Below are positions 42,926 through 51,317 of a stretch of 52,103 bases of DNA, piece by piece. The position numbers and the translations under genes were made by a program. Positions within the stretch are counted from its first letter, which is position 1. Each line of letters starts with the position of its first letter. The notes below the pieces were generated by a model. That model was not told the DNA's origin. It was given only the letters and a program-made list of their open reading frames with translations, and made no database searches. The DNA comes from Acidobacteriota bacterium (GTDB lineage Bacteria; Acidobacteriota; Vicinamibacteria; Marinacidobacterales; Marinacidobacteraceae), in contig VXWI01000048.1 in the NCBI GenBank assembly GCA_009835985.1, forward strand, positions 1 to 52,103, written 5' to 3'.

Positions 42926-44555
42926 CGGCGGCCTCCTTCCACGGAAGAGGGACCATCATGCTGGCGACGAGTGCGTCCACTTTCGCTGCGGGGTCGGGCA
43001 GGTGCTTCACCTGCCGCCCGAGCGCGACGATCGCCTCGTGCGTGGGAAGAGGCATGGCGCGTAGCTCGGTGGCGTTTACCTGGGTGTTGCCGTTGACCGT
43101 ACGGAACCAGGTGTCGAGTAAACGGCTGTTGTAGAGCGCGGCCAGACCCCACGCCTCGTCCTCCGAGAGTTCGCCGCCGGGCCGGTGGACGTAGTTGAGA
43201 TGGTTCTCCAGCCCGACCTCGGGTACCTGGAAGGCGGCGGCGATGAAGGGAGCGGCCGTCAACCGGCGCGGCTCTTCCTTGGCGCTGAAGCGACGGAGCA
43301 GGACGTAGTTTCGGTTGGGGAGGAGGAGCGCTCCGGCGCCCCTCCGCACGATGTACTCCGGCTTGTGCCGGCTGAGCGGCCACCTGGCTTCCATTGCCCG
43401 AACATGGTTCATCCACAGGAGCGGCACGTGTGTCACGGGGATCTCTCCGTCCTCGGCGATGAACTTGTTTGCCCGAAACGCCACCACTGGCCCGGTCGAG
43501 ATGTTGAGCCCCAAGTCGGAAAGACTGCTCGGCCAGGCGTCTACCACGGCCAGGGCCCGCTCGTCGTCGTCGCAGACCGGCAGCCGGAGGACCTTCTCAG
43601 GGGAATCAAGGTTGAGCACCGTGCTGGCTGGAACCTGGCGGACACTGGGTTCGCCGAGATCGTCAACTCCGAGGCTCGACGAGATCTCGACGGTGGAACG
43701 GTTCTCCAGCCCGTGATCCTGGCGCACGCCGTACACGATGACGTTTTCCTGCAGCACTGCGTCTCGACGAAACGCGTCACGCCGGGAACCGAAGACATGA
43801 ACTCGGGCCGGCCGGATCAAGTCAAAGAACACGGTCCGGAACTGCCGGAAGTACGGACCGGAGGCGAAGCTCCTCGGCGTGATGAACACGAAGTCCCCCC
43901 GTTGCCGCAGGAGCGCGGCGCCGGCGGCCATAAACAGCGCGTAGATGTTGGGCTGCCCGTGGACCACTTCCGAGACGGCCGCCGCCCGTGGGTCGTCCTT
44001 GCCGATCTTGAAGTAAGGCGGATTTGCGATGACGACATCGAACGGCTCCGCCGCCGAGCGTTTCGGGAAGAGTCCCCGCGGATGCAGGAGCTTGGCGTTC
44101 GCCAGGATGAAGTCCGTGGTCTCGATGCGGACGGAGACCGTCACTCCATAGCGCCGACGGCACCAGTCGGCCAGATGGTCCAGGACAGCCTGAAGCGGCG
44201 GGAGTAGGTCCCGGTCGATTTCATGGGCGATCAGCTTGACAATCCGGGGCTTGACGCGGCGGGAGGCGAGATGCTCCACGGCGGCGCAGCAGAGAATGCC
44301 GGCCCCGGCAGCTGGATCCAGGACGCGGATTTCGTGCTCCTCGCAGGTGATCCTCCCCGCCATGAAGCCGGCCACTACCGCCGGGGTCAGGAAGAGGCCG
44401 TGCTCCTTGCGCTCCCTGTCGGTCTTCTGTCGAATGCACCATTCGCCGATCCGGTCGGCGTACGCCGTGGGTCGCTCGACGGTCCGGGGGCCCGGCATCG
44501 GCCAGCGCGACGGCGCGGGGCCGATCGGAGCCTGTTTTGCGCGGTCTTGGCTCAT
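42918..44555 (-). CDS. type II N6-adenine DNA methyltransferase
   Basis: A 545-residue gamma-class methyltransferase partnered with the BsuBI/PstI-type nuclease. The SAM site is DPAAGAGIL (80-88) and the catalytic motif is NPPY (178-181), giving N6-methyladenine. EHGLFLTPAVVAGFM precedes motif I as in M.PstI and M.BsuBI. The C-terminal part (VGLENHLNYV, GLAALYNSRLLDTWFR) is the target-recognition region. The ATG at MSQDRAK is preferred; the frame stays open 55 codons upstream but that part is low-complexity. It overlaps the nuclease gene by 8 bases. It would protect host DNA at the nuclease target. Confidence 0.92.
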   Translation of the reverse strand: MSQDRAKQAPIGPAPSRWPMPGPRTVERPTAYADRIGEWCIRQKTDRERKEHGLFLTPAVVAGFMAGRITCEEHEIRVLDPAAGAGILCCAAVEHLASRRVKPRIVKLIAHEIDRDLLPPLQAVLDHLADWCRRRYGVTVSVRIETTDFILANAKLLHPRGLFPKRSAAEPFDVVIANPPYFKIGKDDPRAAAVSEVVHGQPNIYALFMAAGAALLRQRGDFVFITPRSFASGPYFRQFRTVFFDLIRPARVHVFGSRRDAFRRDAVLQENVIVYGVRQDHGLENRSTVEISSSLGVDDLGEPSVRQVPASTVLNLDSPEKVLRLPVCDDDERALAVVDAWPSSLSDLGLNISTGPVVAFRANKFIAEDGEIPVTHVPLLWMNHVRAMEARWPLSRHKPEYIVRRGAGALLLPNRNYVLLRRFSAKEEPRRLTAAPFIAAAFQVPEVGLENHLNYVHRPGGELSEDEAWGLAALYNSRLLDTWFRTVNGNTQVNATELRAMPLPTHEAIVALGRQVKHLPDPAAKVDALVASMMVPLPWKEAAVG

Positions 44556-44862
44556 GCTCGGCGCTTGGTGGTCGGTACCTTGATCGCGCCGGATGGCTCC
44601 GGCGGAGCCGGGAGGAGCGGCTGTCGGGTCTGGTCCCGCTGAACGAAGCGCGGGGCGGCCGCCCAAATCATCTGGAACGGGGGTTTGCTGTGTCCGGCCG
44701 CCACGACGTTGACGCCGCATAGTCTGCCCCGTCCAGGCTTTCGGTCAACCGTTTTCTTGGACTGTTCAGCCACCGGCTCGACGTCCGGTTCCCGGGGCGG
44801 TTCGGCAGAATGCCGCACCTCACGGAGTGGGGCCGCACGGTCGTCCTTCCCGGGAGGACAAC
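44556..44862. other. intergenic gap holding a doubtful small frame
   Basis: Between the methyltransferase and the AbiEi-like gene the minus strand has an open frame ending in a TGA that overlaps the methyltransferase ATG (ATGA). It starts as far up as 44932, inside the AbiEi-like gene. Its product would be proline- and arginine-rich with no motif. The cognate AbiEii toxin gene, expected right here, is absent. I treat the gap as non-coding or a relic. Confidence 0.3.
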
Positions 44863-45438
44863 TCACGCCGAGAGAGCCTCCAGGACCGGACCGACGAGCG
44901 ACTTCGCACGGCACACCTCGGCCGCGCGCCAAATCTGATCGGCGGTCGCTTTGCGATCGTGAAGAGCGTCGCGCAGCGCTTCGAGCGCTACGTGCACGCC
45001 GAATAGCCGGCGGAAGCGGAAGCAGTCCACCACGGTGCGTGCCGGGCTCGTGATCCGGACGGGAACGCCCTCGAAGGTTGTGTCAACGACCCCGTAGCGG
45101 AGCGATACCCCGGAAAAGCGGACCACCCGGACCGGCAGTTCAGGAATGAGGGGAGCGCGGGCCTTGTGGGGGACCGCGATCCAGACCCGCCGCGGCGTTT
45201 GGGTACCGAGGTCGTGGATCCTCAGGGCGGTTAGAAGGCAGACGATGGCATGCGGCACCCGAGCGCAGACGGCAGCGTGGGTGTAGTGCTCTGTGAGTTC
45301 AGCATCGGTGAACCGATATAGACCCCGGGCTACGCGCTCAACGGCTCCGTCGTCCACCAAACGCCGTAATTCGCGGGAGTGGAGTCCAGCTGCGGCTGCG
45401 TGCTTGTGACGAAAGAAAGCCGTTCGGTCAAGGTCCAT
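44863..45438 (-). CDS. AbiEi-type antitoxin/transcriptional regulator (orphan)
   Basis: A 191-residue protein of the AbiEi family, the antitoxin and autorepressor of type IV AbiE toxin-antitoxin systems. The N-terminal winged helix is ELRRLVDDGAVERVARGLYRF, followed by VCLLTALRIHDLGTQ, VWIAVPHKARAP and PARTVVDCFRFRRL, all typical. The AbiEii nucleotidyltransferase toxin that normally follows is missing; a restriction-modification pair comes next instead. The ATG at 45438 is chosen because an alternative TTG at 45480 lies inside the palindromic operator. It may have become a regulator of the restriction-modification genes downstream. Confidence 0.85.
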   Translation of the reverse strand: MDLDRTAFFRHKHAAAAGLHSRELRRLVDDGAVERVARGLYRFTDAELTEHYTHAAVCARVPHAIVCLLTALRIHDLGTQTPRRVWIAVPHKARAPLIPELPVRVVRFSGVSLRYGVVDTTFEGVPVRITSPARTVVDCFRFRRLFGVHVALEALRDALHDRKATADQIWRAAEVCRAKSLVGPVLEALSA

Positions 45439-45475
45439 CTCGATTGACGGCAGACATGGAATGTTCTGATTTGTC

Positions 45476-45495
45476 GGCAATTGTAGTCAATTGCC
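45476..45495. promoter_or_regulatory. palindromic operator upstream of the AbiEi-like gene
   Basis: Perfect inverted repeat GGCAATTG (45476-45483), TAGT, CAATTGCC (45488-45495), 38 bases before the AbiEi ATG in a locally AT-rich stretch. AbiEi proteins bind inverted repeats in their own promoters, so this is a likely autoregulatory operator. The rest of the 315-base gap to 45753 includes AT-rich sequence near 45664-45735 that may hold the promoter of the next plus-strand gene; no -10/-35 pair is certain. Confidence 0.7.
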
Positions 45496-45753
45496 TGCAT
45501 TTTCGACCACCTTGCCCACTCTGTCGGCGACGTGCGACGAGTGGATCGGTGGCGCGTCACGGCCTTCAGCTCGGAGACGGCTCCTCACGAGCCAGGGGCC
45601 CGCACGTTCGTGGGGATGGAAATCGGCCTGGTCCGGCCGATGCGGGTGCGGTCAGCGATGGAGGTTATATACTTGACTCCCGAAGAAATGATCCATAAAC
45701 TGTCCGTGTTCTTGTGATCATTTGTGACTAATCCTACTCATTCGGAGACCTCA

Positions 45754-47175
45754 ATGCGCGACTTCCTCCTGCGCTACCCCGACAGCGCGGCAGCCCGTGC
45801 CTACTTTGAGGAGCGGCGCTGGCGGGGTTGTGTCGCCTGCCCCTATTGCCGCGGTGAGGACGTTCTCGCGCGGACAGGAAAGCGCACTGGCTACTACCGA
45901 TGCCGGAACTGTGCTGGAGAGTTCACAGTTAGGACAGGCACGCTTCTCGAGCGCTCCCGCGTTCCCTTAGACAAATGGCTCTATGCCTTGTACGTCCTTG
46001 CGACAGCGCGTCAGGGGACGTCGTCAGTCCAGCTCGCCCGCGAGATTGGCGTCACGCAGAAGACAGCATGGTCCATGCTTGCGAGGCTACGCGACGCCTG
46101 CGACGGCGATCCAGAGTTGCTCATGCCAGTGCGGGAAGGAGACTCGGCGTCAACTGGCGGGACGTCGCGTCGGACTCCGGGTTCCACTTCCACGCAGTCA
46201 ACTACGACTATGGGCTACGACGAACTAGACCGCACTACGGATCGGCTCCTCTCATACACCCCCAATCGCAAGCCAGAGGATGCGCTTCAAGCAATAGCCG
46301 GAACACCGGACAGACCTCTCGTGATCGGCAACGTTGAGATACCGTGTTACGTCCTAGAGGACGAGACTCGCGTCTTGGCTCAACGGGGCATGGTGTCAGG
46401 CCTCGGAATGGCCCGGGGTGGCAGCTCCAAAGGCGGCGGGGACCGGTTGGCACACTTCGTTTGCCAGAAGACTCTCCGGCCGTTCGTTCCGGCGGATCTG
46501 ATTGAGTTGACTACGAATCCGCTCCGATTTCGCACGCCCAACGGCAACATGGCGAACGGTTATCCAGCGACTCTCCTTGCCGACGTCTGTGATGTTGTTC
46601 TCGATGCTAGAAAGGCGGGCGTACTTCAAAGACAGCAGATGCATATCGCGGCGCAGTGCGAAACGCTAGTACGCGGATTTGCTCGCGTCGGAATCATCGC
46701 GCTCGTCGACGAGGCAACGGGTTACCAACGTGTCCGTTCTCAAAGGGCCCTGGCAATCATTCTCGAGAAGTTTATTTCCGAGGAACTCCGGCCTTGGACA
46801 AAGACGTTTCCGTTCGAGTTCTACGAACAGATTTGCCGACTCCGAGGCTGGCCGGACGTGTATTCGATACACCGCCCATCGGTAATCGGAAAGTACACGA
46901 ACGATATTGTCTATGACCGCTTGGCTCCCGGTGTGCTGCGTGAGCTAAAGAAACGAAACCCTGTGGTGGCCGGCACTGGGCGCCGTCGACATAAGCATCA
47001 CCAGTGGTTCACTCAGGACTATGGTCATCCAAAGCTGCGCGAACATTTGGCTGGCGTAATTGCTCTGATGCGTGTTTCGAAGACATGGTTTGGCTTCAGG
47101 CGGAACCTCGTGAAGGCATACCCACGACTTGGAGATCAAATGCTCTTGGACTATGACCTGCCGGGAGAAGAATAG
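45754..47175 (+). CDS. IS1595-type transposase N-terminus fused to a P63C-domain protein
   Basis: A 473-residue chimera. Residues 1 to about 123 match the start of ISXO2/IS1595 transposases: FLLRYPDSAAARAYFEERRW, a zinc ribbon (CPYC at 29-32, CRNC at 50-53), and a helix-turn-helix (VQLAREIGVTQKTAWSMLAR). The transposase DDE domain is absent. After a Ser/Thr-rich linker, residues about 155-473 are a P63C-domain protein: VEIPCYVLEDETRVLAQRGM, ARVGIIALVDEATGYQ, TFPFEFYEQICRLRGW, HKHHQWFTQDYGHP. An ATG at 46210 could start the P63C part alone. GGAGA precedes the 45754 ATG. It cannot transpose; a DNA-binding role is inferred. Confidence 0.8.
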   Translation: MRDFLLRYPDSAAARAYFEERRWRGCVACPYCRGEDVLARTGKRTGYYRCRNCAGEFTVRTGTLLERSRVPLDKWLYALYVLATARQGTSSVQLAREIGVTQKTAWSMLARLRDACDGDPELLMPVREGDSASTGGTSRRTPGSTSTQSTTTMGYDELDRTTDRLLSYTPNRKPEDALQAIAGTPDRPLVIGNVEIPCYVLEDETRVLAQRGMVSGLGMARGGSSKGGGDRLAHFVCQKTLRPFVPADLIELTTNPLRFRTPNGNMANGYPATLLADVCDVVLDARKAGVLQRQQMHIAAQCETLVRGFARVGIIALVDEATGYQRVRSQRALAIILEKFISEELRPWTKTFPFEFYEQICRLRGWPDVYSIHRPSVIGKYTNDIVYDRLAPGVLRELKKRNPVVAGTGRRRHKHHQWFTQDYGHPKLREHLAGVIALMRVSKTWFGFRRNLVKAYPRLGDQMLLDYDLPGEE

Positions 47176-47391
47176 AGCACGCGAGACTGACGGGCATTGG
47201 GTCGCAGGTGTGAGACGCCGCGGCGCAGTAACGTGGGGCCAACCTGGGGCTGCACGAGTACATGCCGTTAATGAAAACCGAGGCGGCCGCGAGCACAATC
47301 AACTAATGGCCATTGCTACTCTGTCGGTTGCTCTCCATTTCATGCACTTGTGGCGCACGAACAGGGGTCCGAGTAGCCGCGTTAGATAGTG

Positions 47392-48012
47392 CTAGGCGGT
47401 GGCGCGGATGCGAGGTGCGGCGCCAGTCGTCAGCCGTTCGAAGATCCCGTCGAGTGAATCCGCCACCGTGTAGAGGTCGTGTGAGTCGGGTTGGGCGAAG
47501 CCGGTGGCCACGATGTGGTCAAAAAGTGTCAGTAGCGGGTTCCAGTAGCCCCGGACGTTCGCGAGCACGATGGGCTTGTCGTGGAAGCCGAGCTGCCGCC
47601 AGGTGATTATCTCGATCGTCTCGTCGAGGGTGCCGAGGCCGCCAGGCAACACCACGAAGCCGTCGGCCCGGTCGAACATCTCCTGCTTGCGCTCGTGCAT
47701 GCTGTCCACGACGACAAGTTCTGTCACGTTCGAGAAGGGCGGCTCCGATTCCAGGAGTGAGCGCGGAATGATTCCGACGACCCGCCCGCCCGCTTCCAGC
47801 GCCGCCTCCGCCACGGTTCCCATCAGGCCGATGCCACCACCGCCGTAGATGAGTTCGATGCCGCGCGCGGCGCAGGCGGAACCGAACGTCCGCGCGAACT
47901 CCTCGAGCCGGGGGTCCATTCCGCTCCACGACCCGCAATAGACGCAGAGTGACCTGATCGCGGTCAACTGAGGCTCAACGTTTCCAGTACTTATTTCATG
48001 GTTCTTGTTCAT
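47392..48012 (-). CDS. LOG family (TIGR00730) nucleotide 5'-monophosphate phosphoribohydrolase
   Basis: A 206-residue Rossmann-fold protein of the LOG family, which cleaves the N-glycosidic bond of (cytokinin) nucleoside 5'-monophosphates to base and ribose phosphate. Motifs: CVYCGSWSGMDP at the start, LIYGGGGIGLMG, SMHERKQEMFDRAD (catalytic Arg) and the diagnostic PGGLGTLDE. The start at MNKNHEIST is chosen because further upstream the frame runs through a REP element. A TATGCT box ends about 10 bases before the ATG. Its 3' end borders the second island and recurs, decayed, at 41738-41866. Confidence 0.9.
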   Translation of the reverse strand: MNKNHEISTGNVEPQLTAIRSLCVYCGSWSGMDPRLEEFARTFGSACAARGIELIYGGGGIGLMGTVAEAALEAGGRVVGIIPRSLLESEPPFSNVTELVVVDSMHERKQEMFDRADGFVVLPGGLGTLDETIEIITWRQLGFHDKPIVLANVRGYWNPLLTLFDHIVATGFAQPDSHDLYTVADSLDGIFERLTTGAAPRIRATA

Positions 48013-48060
48013 AGCAAGTAGGAGCATACCTCTTGCGGCCCCGTGGTGAGGAGCGCGGCG

Positions 48061-48193
48061 CGGAGCGCCGCGGTGCCGGTCTGGAGACCGGCGTTCCAAG
48101 CCGTATGCGCGCTTCTTCACAGTTGGCGTCACGCAGCGCGTTCCGCGGCGCGGAGCGTCGCGGTGCCGCCCTGGCGACCGGCGTTCCGGGCCG
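48061..48193. repeat. two tandem REP-like palindromic elements
   Basis: Two related copies at 48061-48103 and 48151-48193 share the layout CGGAGCG-CGCGGTGCCG, a CCGGTCTGGAGACCGG-like stem and GCGTTCC-GCCGT. The first is nearly identical to the element at 9350-9390. Unlike the other loci, they lie between divergent genes (LOG and the TonB receptor). Confidence 0.75.
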
Positions 48194-48263
48194 TCGGGTC
48201 ACCCGGTCGGGCGGGGCGTAACACCCCTCCGCCGTTGCGCTTGCGCCGGTTCCCGGGCGGTCC

Positions 48264-48269
48264 CATAAT
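48264..48269 (+). promoter_or_regulatory. putative -10 box (CATAAT) of the TonB receptor gene
   Basis: CATAAT differs by one base from the consensus TATAAT and lies 54 bases upstream of the receptor ATG, which has its own GGAGGT ribosome-binding site. No clear -35 box. Confidence 0.35.
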
Positions 48270-48323
48270 CGAAAGACCTCACCCACGAAGGAAGGGGATC
48301 CCCGCTCACCCTGGAGGTGCCTG

Positions 48324-51212
48324 ATGCGTAGACGATTTAGCTGGCTCGTGATCCTCGGGATCGCGGGCTCACTCGCGGCTCCGGCCGCCGCGCAGGAGTT
48401 GCGCGGACGCATCGTCGGGACGGCGATGGACGTGACGGGAGCGGTGCTTCCGGGCGTGACGGTCACCGCCTCCAGCCCGGCGATGATCCAGGACCAGGTG
48501 GTGGTGACCGGCGGCCAGGGGACCTACGTGTTCCCGGCGCTCCCCACCGGGGTCTACTCGGTCAGCTTCTCCCTCTCCGGCTTCAGCACGGTCGTCCGGG
48601 AGAACATCCAGATGACCCTGAACACCACCCTGACGGTGAACGCGACCCTCGAGGTCGGCGGTCTCGAGGAGACGATCACCATCACCGGCGAGGCCCCGGT
48701 GGTGGACGTCAAGACCACCGCCACCGGCGTGAACTTCACCGAGGAACTCCTTGAGGACATCCCGAACGCCCGGGACATCTGGGCGGCAATGGCGCAGGCC
48801 CCCGGCTTCCAGATGGAGGGCTACGACGTGGGCGGCTCCCACACCGGCACCCAGACCGGGTTCCAGGCCTTCGGCTTCGGCGACCAGCACCGGACCCTGC
48901 TCGAGGGCATCAACGTCACCGAGACGACCTCGGGGAACGCGGGTTACTTCGACTACGGCAGCTTCGAGGACTTCCAGCTCGGCGGCTCCGGGAACATGGG
49001 CGAGACCCACGGGCTCGGCGCCTTCTTCAACCTCACGGTGAAGTCCGGCGGCGACCGCTTCAACGGCGACATCTACGTCGACTTCGAGAACGACTCCACC
49101 GTGGGCGACAACGTCCCGGATGCGCTGCGCACCGGCGGCGGGACGCAGGGCCCCTACAAGGCGGGCGGCGACGGCCTCGAGGCCGGCAACCCGATCACGC
49201 TGCAGAGCGACATCAACATCGGGATCGGCGGCCCGCTCTACCCCGGCAAGGCCTGGTTCTACGGCGGCTACCGGCTGAACCACCAGGAGAAGCTGACCAT
49301 CGGCAACCCCGATCCGGCGACCACCCAGCTCGGCAACTGGACCGCCAAGGCGACCTACCAGCTCACCGAATCCAGCCAGTTGATCGGTTTCTTCAACCGG
49401 CGCACCAAGCTGCAGGCGGAGCGGAACCTCGGCCCTTCGGTGCCGCTGGACGCCGCGTGGTACCAGAGCTCGGTGAACAAGCCGATGAAGTTCGAGTACA
49501 CGAACGTCCTGACCGACAAGCTGTTCCTGAACGTGCAGCTCAGCCACTGGATCAACCAGTTCCCGCTCTTCCCGACCGCCACGAAGTCGGAGAGCGTCGA
49601 GGGGCTGCCGGCCGGCCGGCTCGAAGTGAATACCGGGGACCTCACGAACGCGAACAGCTACTACCACCTACGCAACGTCACCAAGCCGCAGATCTCCGGC
49701 AACCTGACCTATTTCGCCGACGACCTCGGAGGGCAGCACACCTTCAAGATCGGCACCGAGATCTACCGGGAGCGCCGCAAGTTCCTGCGGATGCAGCCGG
49801 AGGACATCTTCTATCGCGACGTTGACGGCGTGCCAACCGAGGTGGACATCTACAACACCCCGAACACCGGCATCAACGACATCTTCCTCACTGCGGTCTA
49901 CGCGCAGGATTCGTGGACCCTCAACGACCGGCTGACCCTGAACCTCGGATTCCGCTTCGACCGCTACAAGATGGGCTGGCCGGACAACTCTCTTTCGCCC
50001 ACCCATTCGGACATCTTCCCGCCGCTCGACGTGTCGCAGCGCGACGTCCTGACGCTTTCCAACATCGGGCCGCGGGTCGGCGCCGCGTTCGACGTCACCG
50101 GCGAGGGCGAGACGGTGGTGAAGGTCTTCTTCGGCCGGTTCTACTGGAACCCGAGCACCACGATCGTGGACGACGAGAACCCGGTGGGGCAGGCCGCGTT
50201 CCGCTACGCGTTCAACGACCTCAACGGGAACCGGGTCCTGGACCCCGGTCCGAGCGGCGGCCTCGCCGACTCCCCCGAACTCGGGGACAAGCTGCGGACC
50301 CTGGGGGGCGCGGGATTCGTGACCGTGGACCCGGGCCTCACGAACGCCTACGGCCACGAGCTGTCAACCCACTTCGAGCAGCAGATCGCGGACAACTTCT
50401 CCTTCCGGGCCTCCTACGTCCACAAGAACTCGCGTAACGGCTACGGGATCGTGGACCTGAACCGCGCCTTCGCCTACGACACCCCGTACACCTGGGAGGA
50501 CCGGGGACCGGACAACGTCGCCGGCACCGGCGACGACCAGACGATCCAGCTGATTGACCGGCAACCGGGGATTCCCGAGGATCGCCGGTACGTGAACCCG
50601 GGCGCCTACGGACTGCCGGATCCGGACGGGAACTACCACACCGTCGAAGTGGCGCTGAACCGCCGGTTCGCGGACCGCTGGATGTTCCTGACCTCGTTCC
50701 TCCACACCTGGGCGAACGCCTACATGCGGACCACGTCCTCCGGGAGCGTGCGGGCCGCCGCCCGCTTCGACTTCGTCGAGGGGACAACCTACGAGTGGCG
50801 GGCGAACCAGTCGCTCCGGCTGGGGCCGCAGGACACCACCTACTGGAACTACAAGCTGGTGGCGCGTTACATCTTCCCCCACGACATCGGGGTGAGCGCC
50901 TCGTACAAGCTCCAGAGCGGTTTCCAGACCGGCCGCCGGGTCAGCGTGCGGCTGCCGAACGCCGGGACCGAGCGGGTCATGCCGGACGGCTACAACGACC
51001 GCGCACCGAACGTCGGCATCTTCGACATGCGCGCCGAGAAGTCGTTCGACATCATGGGAGGGGCGAACATGGCCCTGCTGTTCGACGGGTTCAACCTGAC
51101 GAACAGCTCGACCGTCCTCAACTACCGGACGATCGGGGGCTCCCGCTACAACGAGATCATCGCGATCCTCGACCCGCGGGTCTTCCGGGTGGGCGTCCGG
51201 ATCGAGTTCTGA
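48324..51212 (+). CDS. TonB-dependent receptor with carboxypeptidase-regulatory-like N-terminus (Oar-like)
   Basis: A 962-residue outer-membrane protein. A signal peptide (WLVILGIAGSLAAPAAAQ) is followed by a carboxypeptidase-regulatory-like domain at about 25-110 (GAVLPGVTVTASSPAM, TGVYSVSFSLSGFSTVV), then a TonB plug (GEAPVVDVKTT, TEELLEDIPNARDIWA, LLEGINVTETTSGNAGYFDYG). The remainder is a long beta-barrel ending in Phe (FRVGVRIEF), as outer-membrane barrels do. Such large receptors are abundant in Acidobacteriota and import oligomers or peptides. No substrate-binding partner gene is adjacent, although an exported aminotransferase-fold enzyme follows. A hairpin terminator follows at 51229-51263. 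Confidence 0.92.
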   Translation: MRRRFSWLVILGIAGSLAAPAAAQELRGRIVGTAMDVTGAVLPGVTVTASSPAMIQDQVVVTGGQGTYVFPALPTGVYSVSFSLSGFSTVVRENIQMTLNTTLTVNATLEVGGLEETITITGEAPVVDVKTTATGVNFTEELLEDIPNARDIWAAMAQAPGFQMEGYDVGGSHTGTQTGFQAFGFGDQHRTLLEGINVTETTSGNAGYFDYGSFEDFQLGGSGNMGETHGLGAFFNLTVKSGGDRFNGDIYVDFENDSTVGDNVPDALRTGGGTQGPYKAGGDGLEAGNPITLQSDINIGIGGPLYPGKAWFYGGYRLNHQEKLTIGNPDPATTQLGNWTAKATYQLTESSQLIGFFNRRTKLQAERNLGPSVPLDAAWYQSSVNKPMKFEYTNVLTDKLFLNVQLSHWINQFPLFPTATKSESVEGLPAGRLEVNTGDLTNANSYYHLRNVTKPQISGNLTYFADDLGGQHTFKIGTEIYRERRKFLRMQPEDIFYRDVDGVPTEVDIYNTPNTGINDIFLTAVYAQDSWTLNDRLTLNLGFRFDRYKMGWPDNSLSPTHSDIFPPLDVSQRDVLTLSNIGPRVGAAFDVTGEGETVVKVFFGRFYWNPSTTIVDDENPVGQAAFRYAFNDLNGNRVLDPGPSGGLADSPELGDKLRTLGGAGFVTVDPGLTNAYGHELSTHFEQQIADNFSFRASYVHKNSRNGYGIVDLNRAFAYDTPYTWEDRGPDNVAGTGDDQTIQLIDRQPGIPEDRRYVNPGAYGLPDPDGNYHTVEVALNRRFADRWMFLTSFLHTWANAYMRTTSSGSVRAAARFDFVEGTTYEWRANQSLRLGPQDTTYWNYKLVARYIFPHDIGVSASYKLQSGFQTGRRVSVRLPNAGTERVMPDGYNDRAPNVGIFDMRAEKSFDIMGGANMALLFDGFNLTNSSTVLNYRTIGGSRYNEIIAILDPRVFRVGVRIEF

Positions 51213-51228
51213 TCGGACCTGACCCAAC

Positions 51229-51263
51229 GGGGGCTCCGGCCTTCGGGCCGGCGCCCCCTTTCT
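51229..51263 (+). terminator. hairpin terminator after the TonB receptor gene
   Basis: The arms GGGGGC-T-CCGGCC (51229-51241) and GGCCGG-C-GCCCCC (51246-51258) pair over 12 bases with one mismatch around a TTCG loop, followed by TTTCT. The stem is very GC-rich and the T run is short. It lies 17 bases after the receptor stop codon. Confidence 0.8.
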
Positions 51264-51317
51264 CGTTGGGGGCGGGCGTACACTCGATCCGGTTCGATTG
51301 CCGTCGAGGAGAGACCC

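Noticed and set aside
44552-44932. AbiEii toxin or restriction-modification control protein between methylase and AbiEi
   Set aside because: The frame overlaps AbiEi, is low-complexity, and shows neither a nucleotidyltransferase motif nor a helix-turn-helix.
45532-45717. Small plus-strand gene before the P63C fusion
   Set aside because: 61 codons with no ribosome-binding site or motif; may be a relic, but nothing supports translation.
47176-47391. Transposon end or small gene between the P63C fusion and LOG
   Set aside because: No inverted repeat matching the other side of the fusion gene was found, and no coding frame has support.
48013-48132. Forty-residue N-terminal extension of the LOG protein
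   Set aside because: The extension is translated from a REP element; the same peptide-like sequence arises at the REP copy near 9.36 kb. The family starts shortly after the ATG at 48012.
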